Shown here: piece after piece, positions 1-6,779 of the stretch | How the letters are laid out: each line of letters opens with the position of its first letter | Position numbering within the stretch: position 1 is the stretch's first letter | The notes under the pieces: generated by a model | Seen by the model: the letters and a program-made list of their open reading frames with translations, nothing else | The model's database searches: none | What the model was told of the DNA's origin: nothing | Origin: Actinomycetota bacterium | GTDB taxonomy: Bacteria; Actinomycetota; Acidimicrobiia; Acidimicrobiales; Ilumatobacteraceae | Length of the DNA stretch: 13,054 nucleotides | Reading direction: 5' to 3' | Assembly (NCBI GenBank): GCA_026393655.1 | Contig: JAPKZT010000082.1 | Span: 1-13,054 of the forward strand | Made by a program: the position numbers and the translations under genes

Positions 1-4
1 GGCG

Positions 5-1333
5 ATGGAGGTAGCCCAAACAAAAGAAACTCAAGACAATCTAAAACTTTCAGATCAACTCGCTAAGCCGCCAGTTACGCCGATATTTTCGGCAAGAAGA
101 ATCCCGCAAGCGCTAGTCGACTCAACACTTAAAGTTCGGGTGGCGGCAAAATTACAACAACTCAGCACGACCTTGCCTGCTGAATCTTGCCTGACAGTTC
201 GCACTGACGATCAAGAAATCTATTCTTTGCGCTCAGACCTTGCATTGATTCCTGGTAGCAACATGAAACTTCTCACTGCTGCAGTTGCACTAGACGTGTT
301 AAAACCAGACACAGTTTTTTCTACGAAGCTTCTCGGCGTAGTTGAAGGCTCTGTGGTGCGAGGTGATCTGTGGCTTGTTGGTTCTGGTGATCCACTACTC
401 TCAACGCGCTCGTATCCGCCAACCGAAAAGTTTCCGACTTTGACACCAACATATGTTGAAGGTCTTGTCGAATCTCTAGTTGCGTCGGGTGTCAAGAGCA
501 TTCAAGGAAGTGTCATCGGTGATGAATCGCTTTATGATCGTGAGCGTTACTCGCCCAACTGGGGAGACGGAATCCGCGGCACTGAGGCGGGTCCACTTGG
601 TGCGCTGATGATTAATGATGCGAATACATCGGATTCACCTGTCAAATTAGTAAACCCTGCATTCGCTGCCGCAACAGAGTTCACTCGACTATTGAAAGAA
701 AGCGGAATCATCGTTAAAGGTTCACCAGATATTGACACTGCACCAGCAGATACACCACAAATTGCAAAAATTGATTCGGCCCCACTTCGTGACGTCGTTG
801 CTGAGATGTTGAAAAATAGTGACAACAACACTGCCGAACTATTGTTGAAAGAGATTGGTCGAGTATCGCAAGGTACTGCCACTCGTATCGCCGGATTACA
901 AGTTATAGCCGGCAAGATCACTGAATGGCAGTTGCCGTCGGCTGGGGTTGCGCTTGGAGATGGCTCAGGGTTAGACCGTGCGACTCATCTGACTTGTGGT
1001 TTATTAACTGCACTCCTGCAACGTGCGGGCGTAAACAGCGACCTTGTCAAGGGCATGTCAATTGCAGGATCAATTGGCACTCTGCGCGAGAACTTTATGA
1101 CTGGGCCAGCGTTCAATGTATTGCGCGGCAAAACCGGCACGCTCACAGGAGTCAAAGCGCTTTCTGGTGTTTTTCCATTCAGCGATGATCATTCAACAAT
1201 ATTTACTTTGCTTCTCAATGGCACAGGTACTTCAACCACAGAGATATACATCCCAATTTGGAATTCACTAATTTCATCTTTGGCATCTGGCGGCGACTCA
1301 ATCGATCTCGAAAAGGTTGCACCACTTAAATAG
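5..1333 (+). CDS. dacB: D-alanyl-D-alanine carboxypeptidase/endopeptidase, PBP4 (DacB, peptidase S13) type; 5' end probably outside window
   Basis: This is a penicillin-binding protein of the PBP4 family, which trims or cleaves peptidoglycan stem peptides in the cell envelope. All three active-site motifs are visible: SxxK as SNMK with Ser85 and Lys88 (followed by LLTAAVAL), the SxN-type motif SDN at 272-274, and KTG at 376-378 (context RGKTGTLTGVKALSG). The region between SxxK and SDN is long, as expected for the insert domains of this family. From the ATG at 5 the product is 442 residues and has no signal peptide or membrane anchor, although the enzyme must act outside the membrane. The reading frame is open up to the window edge, so the real start probably lies upstream and this entry is likely 5'-partial. 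The gene ends 35 bases before the next small membrane gene. Family assignment is secure; the exact physiological role is inferred. Confidence 0.9.
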   Translation: MEVAQTKETQDNLKLSDQLAKPPVTPIFSARRIPQALVDSTLKVRVAAKLQQLSTTLPAESCLTVRTDDQEIYSLRSDLALIPGSNMKLLTAAVALDVLKPDTVFSTKLLGVVEGSVVRGDLWLVGSGDPLLSTRSYPPTEKFPTLTPTYVEGLVESLVASGVKSIQGSVIGDESLYDRERYSPNWGDGIRGTEAGPLGALMINDANTSDSPVKLVNPAFAAATEFTRLLKESGIIVKGSPDIDTAPADTPQIAKIDSAPLRDVVAEMLKNSDNNTAELLLKEIGRVSQGTATRIAGLQVIAGKITEWQLPSAGVALGDGSGLDRATHLTCGLLTALLQRAGVNSDLVKGMSIAGSIGTLRENFMTGPAFNVLRGKTGTLTGVKALSGVFPFSDDHSTIFTLLLNGTGTSTTEIYIPIWNSLISSLASGGDSIDLEKVAPLK

Positions 1334-1368
1334 GGCTAGCTCGCAGAATGATGTCGTAGAATAAGCCT

Positions 1369-1683
1369 GTGCCCGCCGACGAATCACAAGCGAAGATCAA
1401 GATTTCGGAGTTGTACGACCTCGTCATTAAATACGCGAAACAAGAGGCGATAGATCCACTGCGAGGTGCTGGCCGTTGGCTTGCGTTTGGCTTATTCGCC
1501 GCAGTGTTGATAAGTATCGGCGTTGTAATCGGATCGTTAGGTGTATTAAGACTCGTACAAACAACCCCATTGGGCACCTCTAATGCTTGGTCGTGGCTCT
1601 GCTACCTGATCACTGTGATTATTTGTCTAGTAGTTGGATTTGTTGCGAATTCGCGAATCAAACGTGGAACGCTCGAGAAATAA
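1369..1683 (+). CDS. Small two-helix membrane protein (possibly actinobacterial Holin-X / phage-holin superfamily III type)
   Basis: This encodes a 104-residue protein starting with GTG. A charged, helical N-terminus (residues 1-35, with ELYDLVIKYAKQEAIDPLRG) is followed by two hydrophobic segments at about 37-60 and 76-95 and a short basic end (SRIKRGTLEK). The layout resembles small actinobacterial membrane proteins annotated as Holin-X or 'phage holin family', but I assign that only from the overall layout and there is no diagnostic residue. No clear Shine-Dalgarno sequence precedes the GTG. The next gene starts 3 bases after the stop codon, so the two are almost certainly co-transcribed and translationally linked. 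No phage genes are nearby, which argues against a lysis holin. Function unknown; probably an inner-membrane housekeeping or envelope protein. Confidence 0.7.
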   Translation: MPADESQAKIKISELYDLVIKYAKQEAIDPLRGAGRWLAFGLFAAVLISIGVVIGSLGVLRLVQTTPLGTSNAWSWLCYLITVIICLVVGFVANSRIKRGTLEK

Positions 1684-1686
1684 GTT

Positions 1687-1902
1687 ATGACGCAGCTAGA
1701 TCAGCGTGTGACGCGTGACGAATTACAACACCAACTTATTTTATTTCAGGAAGATATCCAATCAAAAGTTGCTGACAAGTCAGAGCAAATCAGATTAATT
1801 AAAATCGGAGTCGCAATCGTCGCGTTGCTAACGGCATTTATGTTTGGCAAGCGCAGTGGCAAAAAGAATCGCAGCATCATTGAGATATTTAGCAACAACT
1901 AA
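1687..1902 (+). CDS. Small single-helix membrane protein, DUF3618-like layout, function unknown
   Basis: This encodes a 71-residue protein beginning with ATG 3 bases after the preceding stop. Residues 1-36 look like a charged amphipathic or coiled-coil helix (RDELQHQLILFQEDIQSKV). One transmembrane segment follows at about 38-54 (GVAIVALLTAFMFG), then a basic cluster KRSGKKNR and a short tail. Small proteins with a soluble helix followed by one membrane helix commonly sit beside Holin-X-type genes in actinobacteria (DUF3618 and similar); the similarity here is of layout, not of a recognised motif. The positive residues after the helix would favour their location in the cytoplasm. The tight spacing to the upstream gene supports a joint function in the membrane. 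Not a named gene that I can recognise. Confidence 0.65.
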   Translation: MTQLDQRVTRDELQHQLILFQEDIQSKVADKSEQIRLIKIGVAIVALLTAFMFGKRSGKKNRSIIEIFSNN

Positions 1903-1922
1903 TTAGCGCGAAAATCTCACTT

Positions 1923-2081
1923 ATGTTTAATAAACTAATCGCTCGATCTGCAAAGTTAAGTTTTTGGTTCGGCGTGTATCGATTTTTGCGAAGACACTTT
2001 AAATCATCTAGCCAAAATGTTGTTCGACGCAAGTTTCAGCAAGGTGACTCAATCACGATCAAATCGCGTTCAGTTCGTTGA
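1923..2081 (+). CDS. Candidate small basic protein, 52 residues, function unknown
   Basis: An ATG at 1923 opens a 52-codon frame ending in TGA at 2079-2081. It fills most of the otherwise empty stretch between the one-helix membrane gene and trmI. The product starts MFNKLIARSAKLSFWFGVYR and continues with FLRRHFKSSSQ. It is very basic, with many Arg and Lys residues, and has an aromatic-rich patch (FWFGVYRFLRR) that could form an amphipathic membrane-binding helix. It lies 20 bases after the previous stop and on the same strand, so it could be the third gene of the small membrane-protein set. No good Shine-Dalgarno is visible. It matches no family I recognise and could be a chance frame; conservation in relatives would decide. 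Confidence 0.45.
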   Translation: MFNKLIARSAKLSFWFGVYRFLRRHFKSSSQNVVRRKFQQGDSITIKSRSVR

Positions 2082-2102
2082 TGCGAATGTCATTTATATA
2101 TT
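2074..2102 (+). promoter_or_regulatory. Possible weak promoter before trmI
   Basis: A TATATT hexamer at 2097-2102 matches the -10 consensus at five of six positions and lies 18 bases before the trmI ATG, which would give a leader of about 12 bases. A poor -35 candidate (TTCGTT, 2074-2079) is 17 bases upstream. The local AT-richness alone could produce the -10 match, so this is tentative. Confidence 0.25.
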
Positions 2103-2120
2103 TCGAAATCAGACTCGCTG

Positions 2121-2882
2121 ATGTTTAGTTACGGCGAAAAAGTACTTTTGCTTGATGTAAAAAAGCGTCGTTACTTATTTACATTAAAAGAAAACGGCGA
2201 GTTTCACACTCATGCTGGATTCCTTGCGCACAGTCTGATAACTGATGTGCACGAAGGCGCGTCTGTGCAATCGACCAAAGGAGCGTATTACATTGTTTTG
2301 CGCCCGACCCTTGAAGATTTTGTTGTGCAAATGCCACGTGGCGCACAAGTTATTTATCCAAAGGATCTCGCTCCGATTTGCATGATGGCTGACATCACGC
2401 CGGGTGTCAAAGTTTTCGAATCTGGACTTGGATCTGGTGCGTTATCAATGACGATGCTTCGCTACGGGGCAATCATTACTGGTTATGAATTGCGAGAAGA
2501 TTTTGCAAATCGTGCGCAGACAAATGTTCGCGAATTTCTTGGAGAATCGGCGCTTGAAAGGTATAGCGTCTCAATTCGTGATGCTTATTTAGATATCGAC
2601 GAAACTGATTTTGACCGAATGGTTTTAGATTTACCTGAACCGTGGCAGGTCATCGAACATGCCAACAAGGTGCTGAAAAGAGGAGCGCTAGTTGTTTCTT
2701 ATTCGCCGAGCATCACGCAGGCTGTGCGAACCCAAGAAGCAATGGGTGATGGTTGGCTCGACCGCAGAACGCTGGAGGTTCTACACCGAACTTGGCATAT
2801 CGAAGGTGCGTCAGTGCGACCTGATCACAGAATGGTTGCACACACTGGATTCTTAACAAGCGCCAGATATATCGGCGTTTAG
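2121..2882 (+). CDS. trmI: tRNA (adenine-N1)-methyltransferase, TrmI family (m1A58)
   Basis: This S-adenosylmethionine-dependent enzyme methylates N1 of adenine 58 in the T-loop of tRNA; the actinobacterial homologue is Mycobacterium tuberculosis Rv2118c. The 253-residue protein has an N-terminal beta domain followed by a Rossmann-type methyltransferase domain. Visible motifs are the SAM-binding loop ESGLGSG at 100-106 and the family motif DLPEPW at 170-175, whose Asp is in the position of the catalytic or base-binding residue. The acidic residue after the next strand (YELRED) would contact the SAM ribose. The frame starts with ATG at 2121 with no clear Shine-Dalgarno. trmI genes lie just upstream of proteasome loci in other actinobacteria, so its place here supports the general synteny rather than a role in proteolysis. 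It converges on the ferredoxin gene, with 17 bases between the two stop codons and no hairpin there. Confidence 0.92.
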   Translation: MFSYGEKVLLLDVKKRRYLFTLKENGEFHTHAGFLAHSLITDVHEGASVQSTKGAYYIVLRPTLEDFVVQMPRGAQVIYPKDLAPICMMADITPGVKVFESGLGSGALSMTMLRYGAIITGYELREDFANRAQTNVREFLGESALERYSVSIRDAYLDIDETDFDRMVLDLPEPWQVIEHANKVLKRGALVVSYSPSITQAVRTQEAMGDGWLDRRTLEVLHRTWHIEGASVRPDHRMVAHTGFLTSARYIGV

Positions 2883-2899
2883 AACTACAAACCGAATAT

Positions 2900-3145
2900 T
2901 TACGGCTCGATGAAGATGCACTCTCCTGGGCATTCTTCAGCGGATTCAACTACTGCGTCAAGCATCGAATCGGCGAAATTAGCAACACCCGCAGCACCTT
3001 GTTCGTTGCCTTTTGCGGTTGCGAAAACTTTGGCGCCTTCACGAACATATGCCAAACCATCATCTAACAAAGTAAATACGTCAGGAGCAATTTCTTCGCA
3101 TAGACCATCGCCTGTGCAGAGATCCTGATCAATCCATACCTTCAT
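2900..3145 (-). CDS. Small single-cluster ferredoxin (3Fe-4S or Asp-ligated 4Fe-4S)
   Basis: This encodes an 81-residue electron-transfer protein. It starts MKVWIDQDLCTGDGLCEEIA, giving Cys10 and Cys16, and has a distal CPGEC with Cys72 and Cys76. The canonical middle cysteine of Cx2Cx2C is Asp13, so the cluster is either 3Fe-4S or a 4Fe-4S with Asp as ligand. The typical APDVF segment follows the first cysteines. A glycine- and alanine-rich stretch (around 37-55) makes it longer than the minimal 60-70-residue actinobacterial type. The start is well supported: reading the minus strand, a GAGGGAG Shine-Dalgarno (complement of about 3152-3158) precedes the ATG. It lies antiparallel between trmI and arc and diverges from arc with 152 bases between start codons. 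No P450 or other redox partner is in the window. From memory, a ferredoxin near arc also occurs in other actinobacteria, but I cannot verify this here. Confidence 0.88.
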   Translation of the reverse strand: MKVWIDQDLCTGDGLCEEIAPDVFTLLDDGLAYVREGAKVFATAKGNEQGAAGVANFADSMLDAVVESAEECPGECIFIEP

Positions 3146-3297
3146 TTGACGCTCCCTCGTTTAAGACCTATACCGCAACGAGATTATGATACACGGCAAA
3201 TTCGTTATCTTGGCGGTTTAGTAATTTCACGATTTTTGTAACTTGCGGATTCACCTATACGGTAGGCACAGAGATACGAGGAGAGGCAAAATTCACG
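3146..3297. promoter_or_regulatory. Divergent ferredoxin/arc intergenic region
   Basis: This 152-base gap must carry the start signals for the minus-strand ferredoxin and the plus-strand arc operon. The arc side has a good Shine-Dalgarno, AGGAGAGG at 3279-3286, 11 bases before the ATG. A possible arc promoter is TTGTAA (3236-3241) with TACGGT (3258-3263), spacer 16, which is weak. The octamer ACCTATAC occurs twice in the same orientation, at 3166-3173 and 3253-3260, one copy close to each gene. No convincing promoter is seen for the ferredoxin. Confidence 0.4.
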
Positions 3298-4974
3298 ATG
3301 GCACGAGCAGGAGACCAGAGTCCTGAATCAGCACACGAGCATGCGCGACATCTCGAAGACAAATTGCTCGAGACCAAAGGTCAACTTGCGCACGCCGTAG
3401 CTCAGAACGAAAAACTCTCTTACACGCTTCGAGAATCTCGAGAACATATATCGGCACTACGAGATGAAGTTGAAAAATTAACGCAGCCACCATCCGGCTA
3501 TGGAGTCATCGTCGGAAAAAACGATGACTTAACGGTAGACATTTTGACTAACGGTCGAAAAATGAGAGTAACTGTCAACCCCGATATTGATTTTGAAAAA
3601 ATTGAGCGTGGCGCCGAAGTGGTGCTCAACGAAAGTTTCAATGTCATCAAGGTCCGTGCGTCTGAGCCGATCGGCGAAGTAGTTCATCTTAAAGAGGTTC
3701 TTGAAGATGGCATTCGTGCCGTTGTAACCGGACGCGGCGATGACGAGCGAGTCTGTGAACTCGCAGACGCTTTACGCGGAATGCATCTTCGAAATGGTGA
3801 TCTTTTGCGGATGGATTCAAAATCAAACCTGCTGCTCGAGCGCCTGACACAACCTGAGGTTGAACATTTGTTGCTTGAAGAGGTACCCGATATTTCGTAC
3901 AAAGATATTGGTGGCCTTGACTCACAAATCGAGCAAATTGCAGACGCAGTTGAATTGCCTTTTCTGTATAGCGAACTATTCGCTGAATACCATTTGCCCG
4001 CACCCAAAGGAATTTTGTTATACGGGCCACCGGGTTGTGGCAAAACTTTGATCGCTAAAGCGGTTGCAAATAGCCTCGCGCAAAAGGTGTCGAATGCGAA
4101 CGGTGGAGAAAAGGCTCGAAGCTACTTCATCAATATCAAGGGTCCCGAGTTGCTTAATAAATATGTAGGCGAAACCGAGCGCCAAATTCGATTGGTGTTT
4201 CAAAGGGCGCGTGAAAAAAGTGAAGAGGGGTGGCCAGTAATTGTTTTCTTCGATGAAATGGATTCGATGTTTCGAACTCGCGGTACCGGAATATCCTCCG
4301 ATATGGAGTCGACCATCGTGCCGCAATTGCTCGCTGAAATTGACGGGGTAGAAGGTTTGCGAAATGTGATTGTCATTGGTGCAACAAACCGTGAAGATTT
4401 AATTGATCCAGCGATTCTTCGCCCAGGCAGGCTCGACGTCAAAATTCGCATCGATCGCCCCAATGCAGATGCGGCACGACAAATATTTGGTCGATATTTG
4501 ACGAGCGAAGTTCCAATTTCGGCAAGCGAGATCGAAAGCAATGGCGGCGATCTAGATAAAACAATTTCGGTAATGATTGAAGCGACGGTGGCCGAGATGT
4601 ATCGCCAAGACGATGACAATCGATTTCTTGAAGTCACTTATCAAAATGGCGACCGCGACGTAATGTATTTTAAAGATTTCTCATCTGGTGCGATGATTGA
4701 AAATATCGTGAGGCGAGCAAAGAAACTTGCGATTAAGCGTCTTATCGCTGGTGGCGAACGCGGTATCCAATTGCAAGATCTGACCCTGTCTATACGTCAA
4801 GAGTTCAAAGAACACGAGGATCTTCCAAATACAACAAATCCGGATGACTGGGCGAAAATTTCTGGTAAAAAAGGCGAGCGGATCGTATTCATCCGTACCC
4901 TTGCCAACAACGCAAGCGACTCAAAATCGGGCGGTCGCGCGATTGAAAAAACTGCCACTGGACAATATCTCTGA
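3298..4974 (+). CDS. arc: Proteasome-associated AAA ATPase ARC/Mpa
   Basis: This ring-forming ATPase (ARC, called Mpa in mycobacteria) recruits pupylated proteins, unfolds them and feeds them into the 20S proteasome. The 558-residue protein has an N-terminal coiled coil at about residues 10-62 (HLEDKLLETKGQLAHAV and on), the Pup-binding element. OB-fold interdomain segments span about 65-200, and a single AAA module follows: Walker A GPPGCGKT at 243-250, Walker B VIVFFDE at 314-320, sensor-1 GATNRED, and RPGRLD at 375-380. The C-terminus ends in TGQYL, the same type of Gln-Tyr-Leu tail with penultimate Tyr that docks into the proteasome alpha ring and opens its gate. The start is supported by a strong Shine-Dalgarno at 3279-3286. 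It is the first gene of the arc-dop run; dop begins 7 bases after its stop. Confidence 0.97.
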   Translation: MARAGDQSPESAHEHARHLEDKLLETKGQLAHAVAQNEKLSYTLRESREHISALRDEVEKLTQPPSGYGVIVGKNDDLTVDILTNGRKMRVTVNPDIDFEKIERGAEVVLNESFNVIKVRASEPIGEVVHLKEVLEDGIRAVVTGRGDDERVCELADALRGMHLRNGDLLRMDSKSNLLLERLTQPEVEHLLLEEVPDISYKDIGGLDSQIEQIADAVELPFLYSELFAEYHLPAPKGILLYGPPGCGKTLIAKAVANSLAQKVSNANGGEKARSYFINIKGPELLNKYVGETERQIRLVFQRAREKSEEGWPVIVFFDEMDSMFRTRGTGISSDMESTIVPQLLAEIDGVEGLRNVIVIGATNREDLIDPAILRPGRLDVKIRIDRPNADAARQIFGRYLTSEVPISASEIESNGGDLDKTISVMIEATVAEMYRQDDDNRFLEVTYQNGDRDVMYFKDFSSGAMIENIVRRAKKLAIKRLIAGGERGIQLQDLTLSIRQEFKEHEDLPNTTNPDDWAKISGKKGERIVFIRTLANNASDSKSGGRAIEKTATGQYL

Positions 4975-4981
4975 GGATTCG

Positions 4982-6499
4982 GTGAGTATCCCAAAAATAT
5001 GTGGCATTGAGACCGAGTACGGGATCATCGCCAAGGGCATGGATGCGAGTGCCGTGACGGCTTCGTCTTTGTTGATCAATTCGTATGTGGGTCGCTTCGA
5101 TCAAAATATTGGTTGGGATTTTGAAGACGAGCAACCTGGGAATGACGCCAGAGGATTCTCGTTGGACGATTCGTTTCCACCCGAGATCGAGATGCATTTG
5201 GTGAATACGGTTTTAACAAATGGTGCCAGGTATTACGTTGACCACGCACATCCAGAAGTATCTACTCCTGAATGCAGATCGGTTGATGAGGCTTTGATTT
5301 ATGACAGGGCCGGCGAAGAAATCGTTCGACAAAGCATGATCGCTGCCAAAGGTTTCTTGCCCGAGGGCGCTGAATTGATCGCTTATAAAAACAATTCGGA
5401 TGGAAAAGGCAATAGTTACGGATGCCACGAAAATTATTTGCTTGCGCGCGAATTGCCCTTTGCCAAGATGGCTGCGTTGATCACAACTCATTTTGTTACG
5501 CGACAGGTATTTTGCGGTGCCGGAAAAGTCGGTACCGAATTCGAGGCGATGCCAAAAGACTCGGTCGCATTTCAACTCAGCCAACGCGCTGATTTTTTCG
5601 AAGAAGAGGTCGGTCTAGAAACCACACTGAAACGACCGATAGTTAACACTCGTGACGAGCCGCATTGTGATCCAACAAAATACAGAAGACTTCACGTGAT
5701 TGTTGGTGATGCCAACATGAGCGAAGTGGCAACATATTTAAAACTGGGCACTACAGCAATTTTATTATCGATGATTGAAGACGATCAGATGCCCGAAGAC
5801 TTGTTGCTGCTCAATCCAGTTCCCGCAATTCGTCGAATCAGTCATGACACGACTTTGCGCCAAGTGATTTCTCTTGAGAATGATAAGCGAATGACAGCTC
5901 TTGAAATACAGGAATCTCTGTATCAAAGTGCCGAGCGCTATGCGAATAGTTTTGGTCTCGAATCTGTCGGTCAAGCAACGGGCGAAAATATTTTACGGCG
6001 TTGGCGTGAAGTAATTGAGGGGTTACAAACTGATCCACTAAGTGTCGCGCATATTGTTGATTGGGTCGCCAAAAAACGGATCGTCGATGGGTTGGTAACT
6101 AGACATAATTTATGCAACACAGATGCGAAACTTAAGGCTGTCGATTTGCAATATCACGATATGCGCCCAGATAAGTGTCTTGCACTGCGTGCCGGTCTCG
6201 AAACATTGGTTTCACATCAACAGGCAGTTGACGCGTGCACAGAACCACCCGAAAGCACGCGCGCCTATTTTCGGGGCAAATGTTTAGAGAAGTGGCCGAA
6301 TGATGTCGTCGCCGCTAATTGGGACAGCGTAGTTTTTGATATTGGCTCGGGACCACTAAAGAGAATCCCGATGATGGAGCCCCTACGCGGAACAAAAGCG
6401 ATGACCGAAGAGCTTTTTGCTCGTTGCTTGACTCCATCAGATTTGATTACGGCGCTTGGCGATGCTGTTTCTAATTCAAGCTTCAAACCCACTAATTGA
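4982..6499 (+). CDS. dop: Pup deamidase/depupylase Dop
   Basis: Dop hydrolyses the C-terminal Gln of Pup to Glu to prepare it for ligation, and cleaves Pup from conjugates. It belongs to the carboxylate-amine ligase fold shared with PafA and glutamine synthetase. I choose the GTG at 4982: it gives the usual N-terminus (MSIPKICGIETEYGII), a 505-residue protein of normal length, and has a GAGG (4973-4976) five bases upstream that overlaps the arc stop codon. An in-frame ATG at 4844 would bury 131 bases in arc. Visible features are the ATP-site motif GIETEYG, a Dop-specific loop of about 35 residues before the catalytic Asp87 (context YYVDHAHPEVSTPE), NNSDGKGNSYGCHENYL and NTRDEPHCD. The loop (roughly residues 34-72) is absent from PafA and distinguishes Dop. 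Translation is probably coupled to arc. Confidence 0.95.
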   Translation: MSIPKICGIETEYGIIAKGMDASAVTASSLLINSYVGRFDQNIGWDFEDEQPGNDARGFSLDDSFPPEIEMHLVNTVLTNGARYYVDHAHPEVSTPECRSVDEALIYDRAGEEIVRQSMIAAKGFLPEGAELIAYKNNSDGKGNSYGCHENYLLARELPFAKMAALITTHFVTRQVFCGAGKVGTEFEAMPKDSVAFQLSQRADFFEEEVGLETTLKRPIVNTRDEPHCDPTKYRRLHVIVGDANMSEVATYLKLGTTAILLSMIEDDQMPEDLLLLNPVPAIRRISHDTTLRQVISLENDKRMTALEIQESLYQSAERYANSFGLESVGQATGENILRRWREVIEGLQTDPLSVAHIVDWVAKKRIVDGLVTRHNLCNTDAKLKAVDLQYHDMRPDKCLALRAGLETLVSHQQAVDACTEPPESTRAYFRGKCLEKWPNDVVAANWDSVVFDIGSGPLKRIPMMEPLRGTKAMTEELFARCLTPSDLITALGDAVSNSSFKPTN

Positions 6500-6526
6500 T
6501 TAGTAAATAATTACTCGTTTTTTAAC

Positions 6527-6544
6527 AGCGATGTTTACATCGCT
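6527..6544. repeat. Perfect inverted repeat AGCGATGT-TT-ACATCGCT before pup
   Basis: Two perfect 8-base arms separated by TT form an 18-base palindrome in the 69-base gap between dop and pup. No T-run follows on either strand, so it is not a standard terminator. Its right half overlaps the candidate -35 box of the pup promoter, which is the expected position for an operator. A role as an mRNA hairpin is the alternative. Confidence 0.5.
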
Positions 6545-6562
6545 CTGATTATTCGCTATGGT
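6534..6562 (+). promoter_or_regulatory. Candidate pup promoter, possibly giving a leaderless mRNA
   Basis: TTTACA at 6534-6539 (five of six matches to TTGACA) and TATGGT at 6557-6562 (four of six to TATAAT) are separated by exactly 17 bases. Transcription would start about seven bases after the -10 box, at or next to the A of the pup ATG at 6569. pup has no Shine-Dalgarno, which fits leaderless translation. This would let pup, prcB and prcA be made independently of arc-dop. Confidence 0.45.
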
Positions 6563-6568
6563 TCGCAT

Positions 6569-6763
6569 ATGTCTGAAACCACTCGCAAGCAGAAGCCAAC
6601 AAAAGCTCAAACCAAAACTGACACTGCCGATGAAATCAAACCTGCCGTTAGCGGTGAAAAGTTGATCTCTGAACTTGACGATTTGCTAGACGAAATTGAT
6701 GAAGTCCTTGAGTCGAATGCGGAGGACTTCGTAAAGAACTACGTGCAGAAGGGCGGCCAGTAG
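6569..6763 (+). CDS. pup: Prokaryotic ubiquitin-like protein Pup
   Basis: Pup is the small, largely disordered tag that is linked to substrate lysines through its C-terminus and marks them for the proteasome. The 64-residue product has a polar, Lys/Thr-rich N-terminus, used in the family to enter the ATPase pore. The conserved C-terminal half follows at 34-64 (DLLDEIDEVLESNAEDFV, then KNYVQKGGQ), which forms the helix that pairs with the ARC coiled coil. It ends in Gly-Gly-Gln, so the encoded form is inactive for ligation until Dop deamidates Gln64 to Glu. Length equals that of M. tuberculosis Pup (64). It is 69 bases after dop and 16 bases before prcB. There is no recognisable Shine-Dalgarno, and the upstream promoter geometry suggests a leaderless transcript. 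Confidence 0.97.
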   Translation: MSETTRKQKPTKAQTKTDTADEIKPAVSGEKLISELDDLLDEIDEVLESNAEDFVKNYVQKGGQ

Positions 6764-6779
6764 CCGTAGCCTAAAAACT

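Noticed and set aside
547..921. Minus-strand frame of 124 codons inside the PBP4 gene
   Set aside because: It lies wholly inside a gene with clear catalytic motifs, and its translation resembles no family; it is an antisense shadow.
1369..1902. Phage lysis cassette suggested by the holin-like layout
   Set aside because: No endolysin or phage structural genes are adjacent, and all neighbours are chromosomal housekeeping genes.
3684..4043. Minus-strand frames inside arc
   Set aside because: They are opposite a well-conserved AAA ATPase coding region and have low-complexity Ser/Arg-rich translations.
4844..4981. Upstream in-frame ATG that would extend Dop by 46 residues
   Set aside because: It overlaps arc by 131 bases and adds sequence unlike any Dop; the GTG at 4982 has a GAGG at proper spacing and gives the standard N-terminus.
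6527..6546. Palindrome after dop as a rho-independent terminator
   Set aside because: No U-run follows the stem on either strand, the loop is only two bases, and the T-run lies before the stem on the plus strand.
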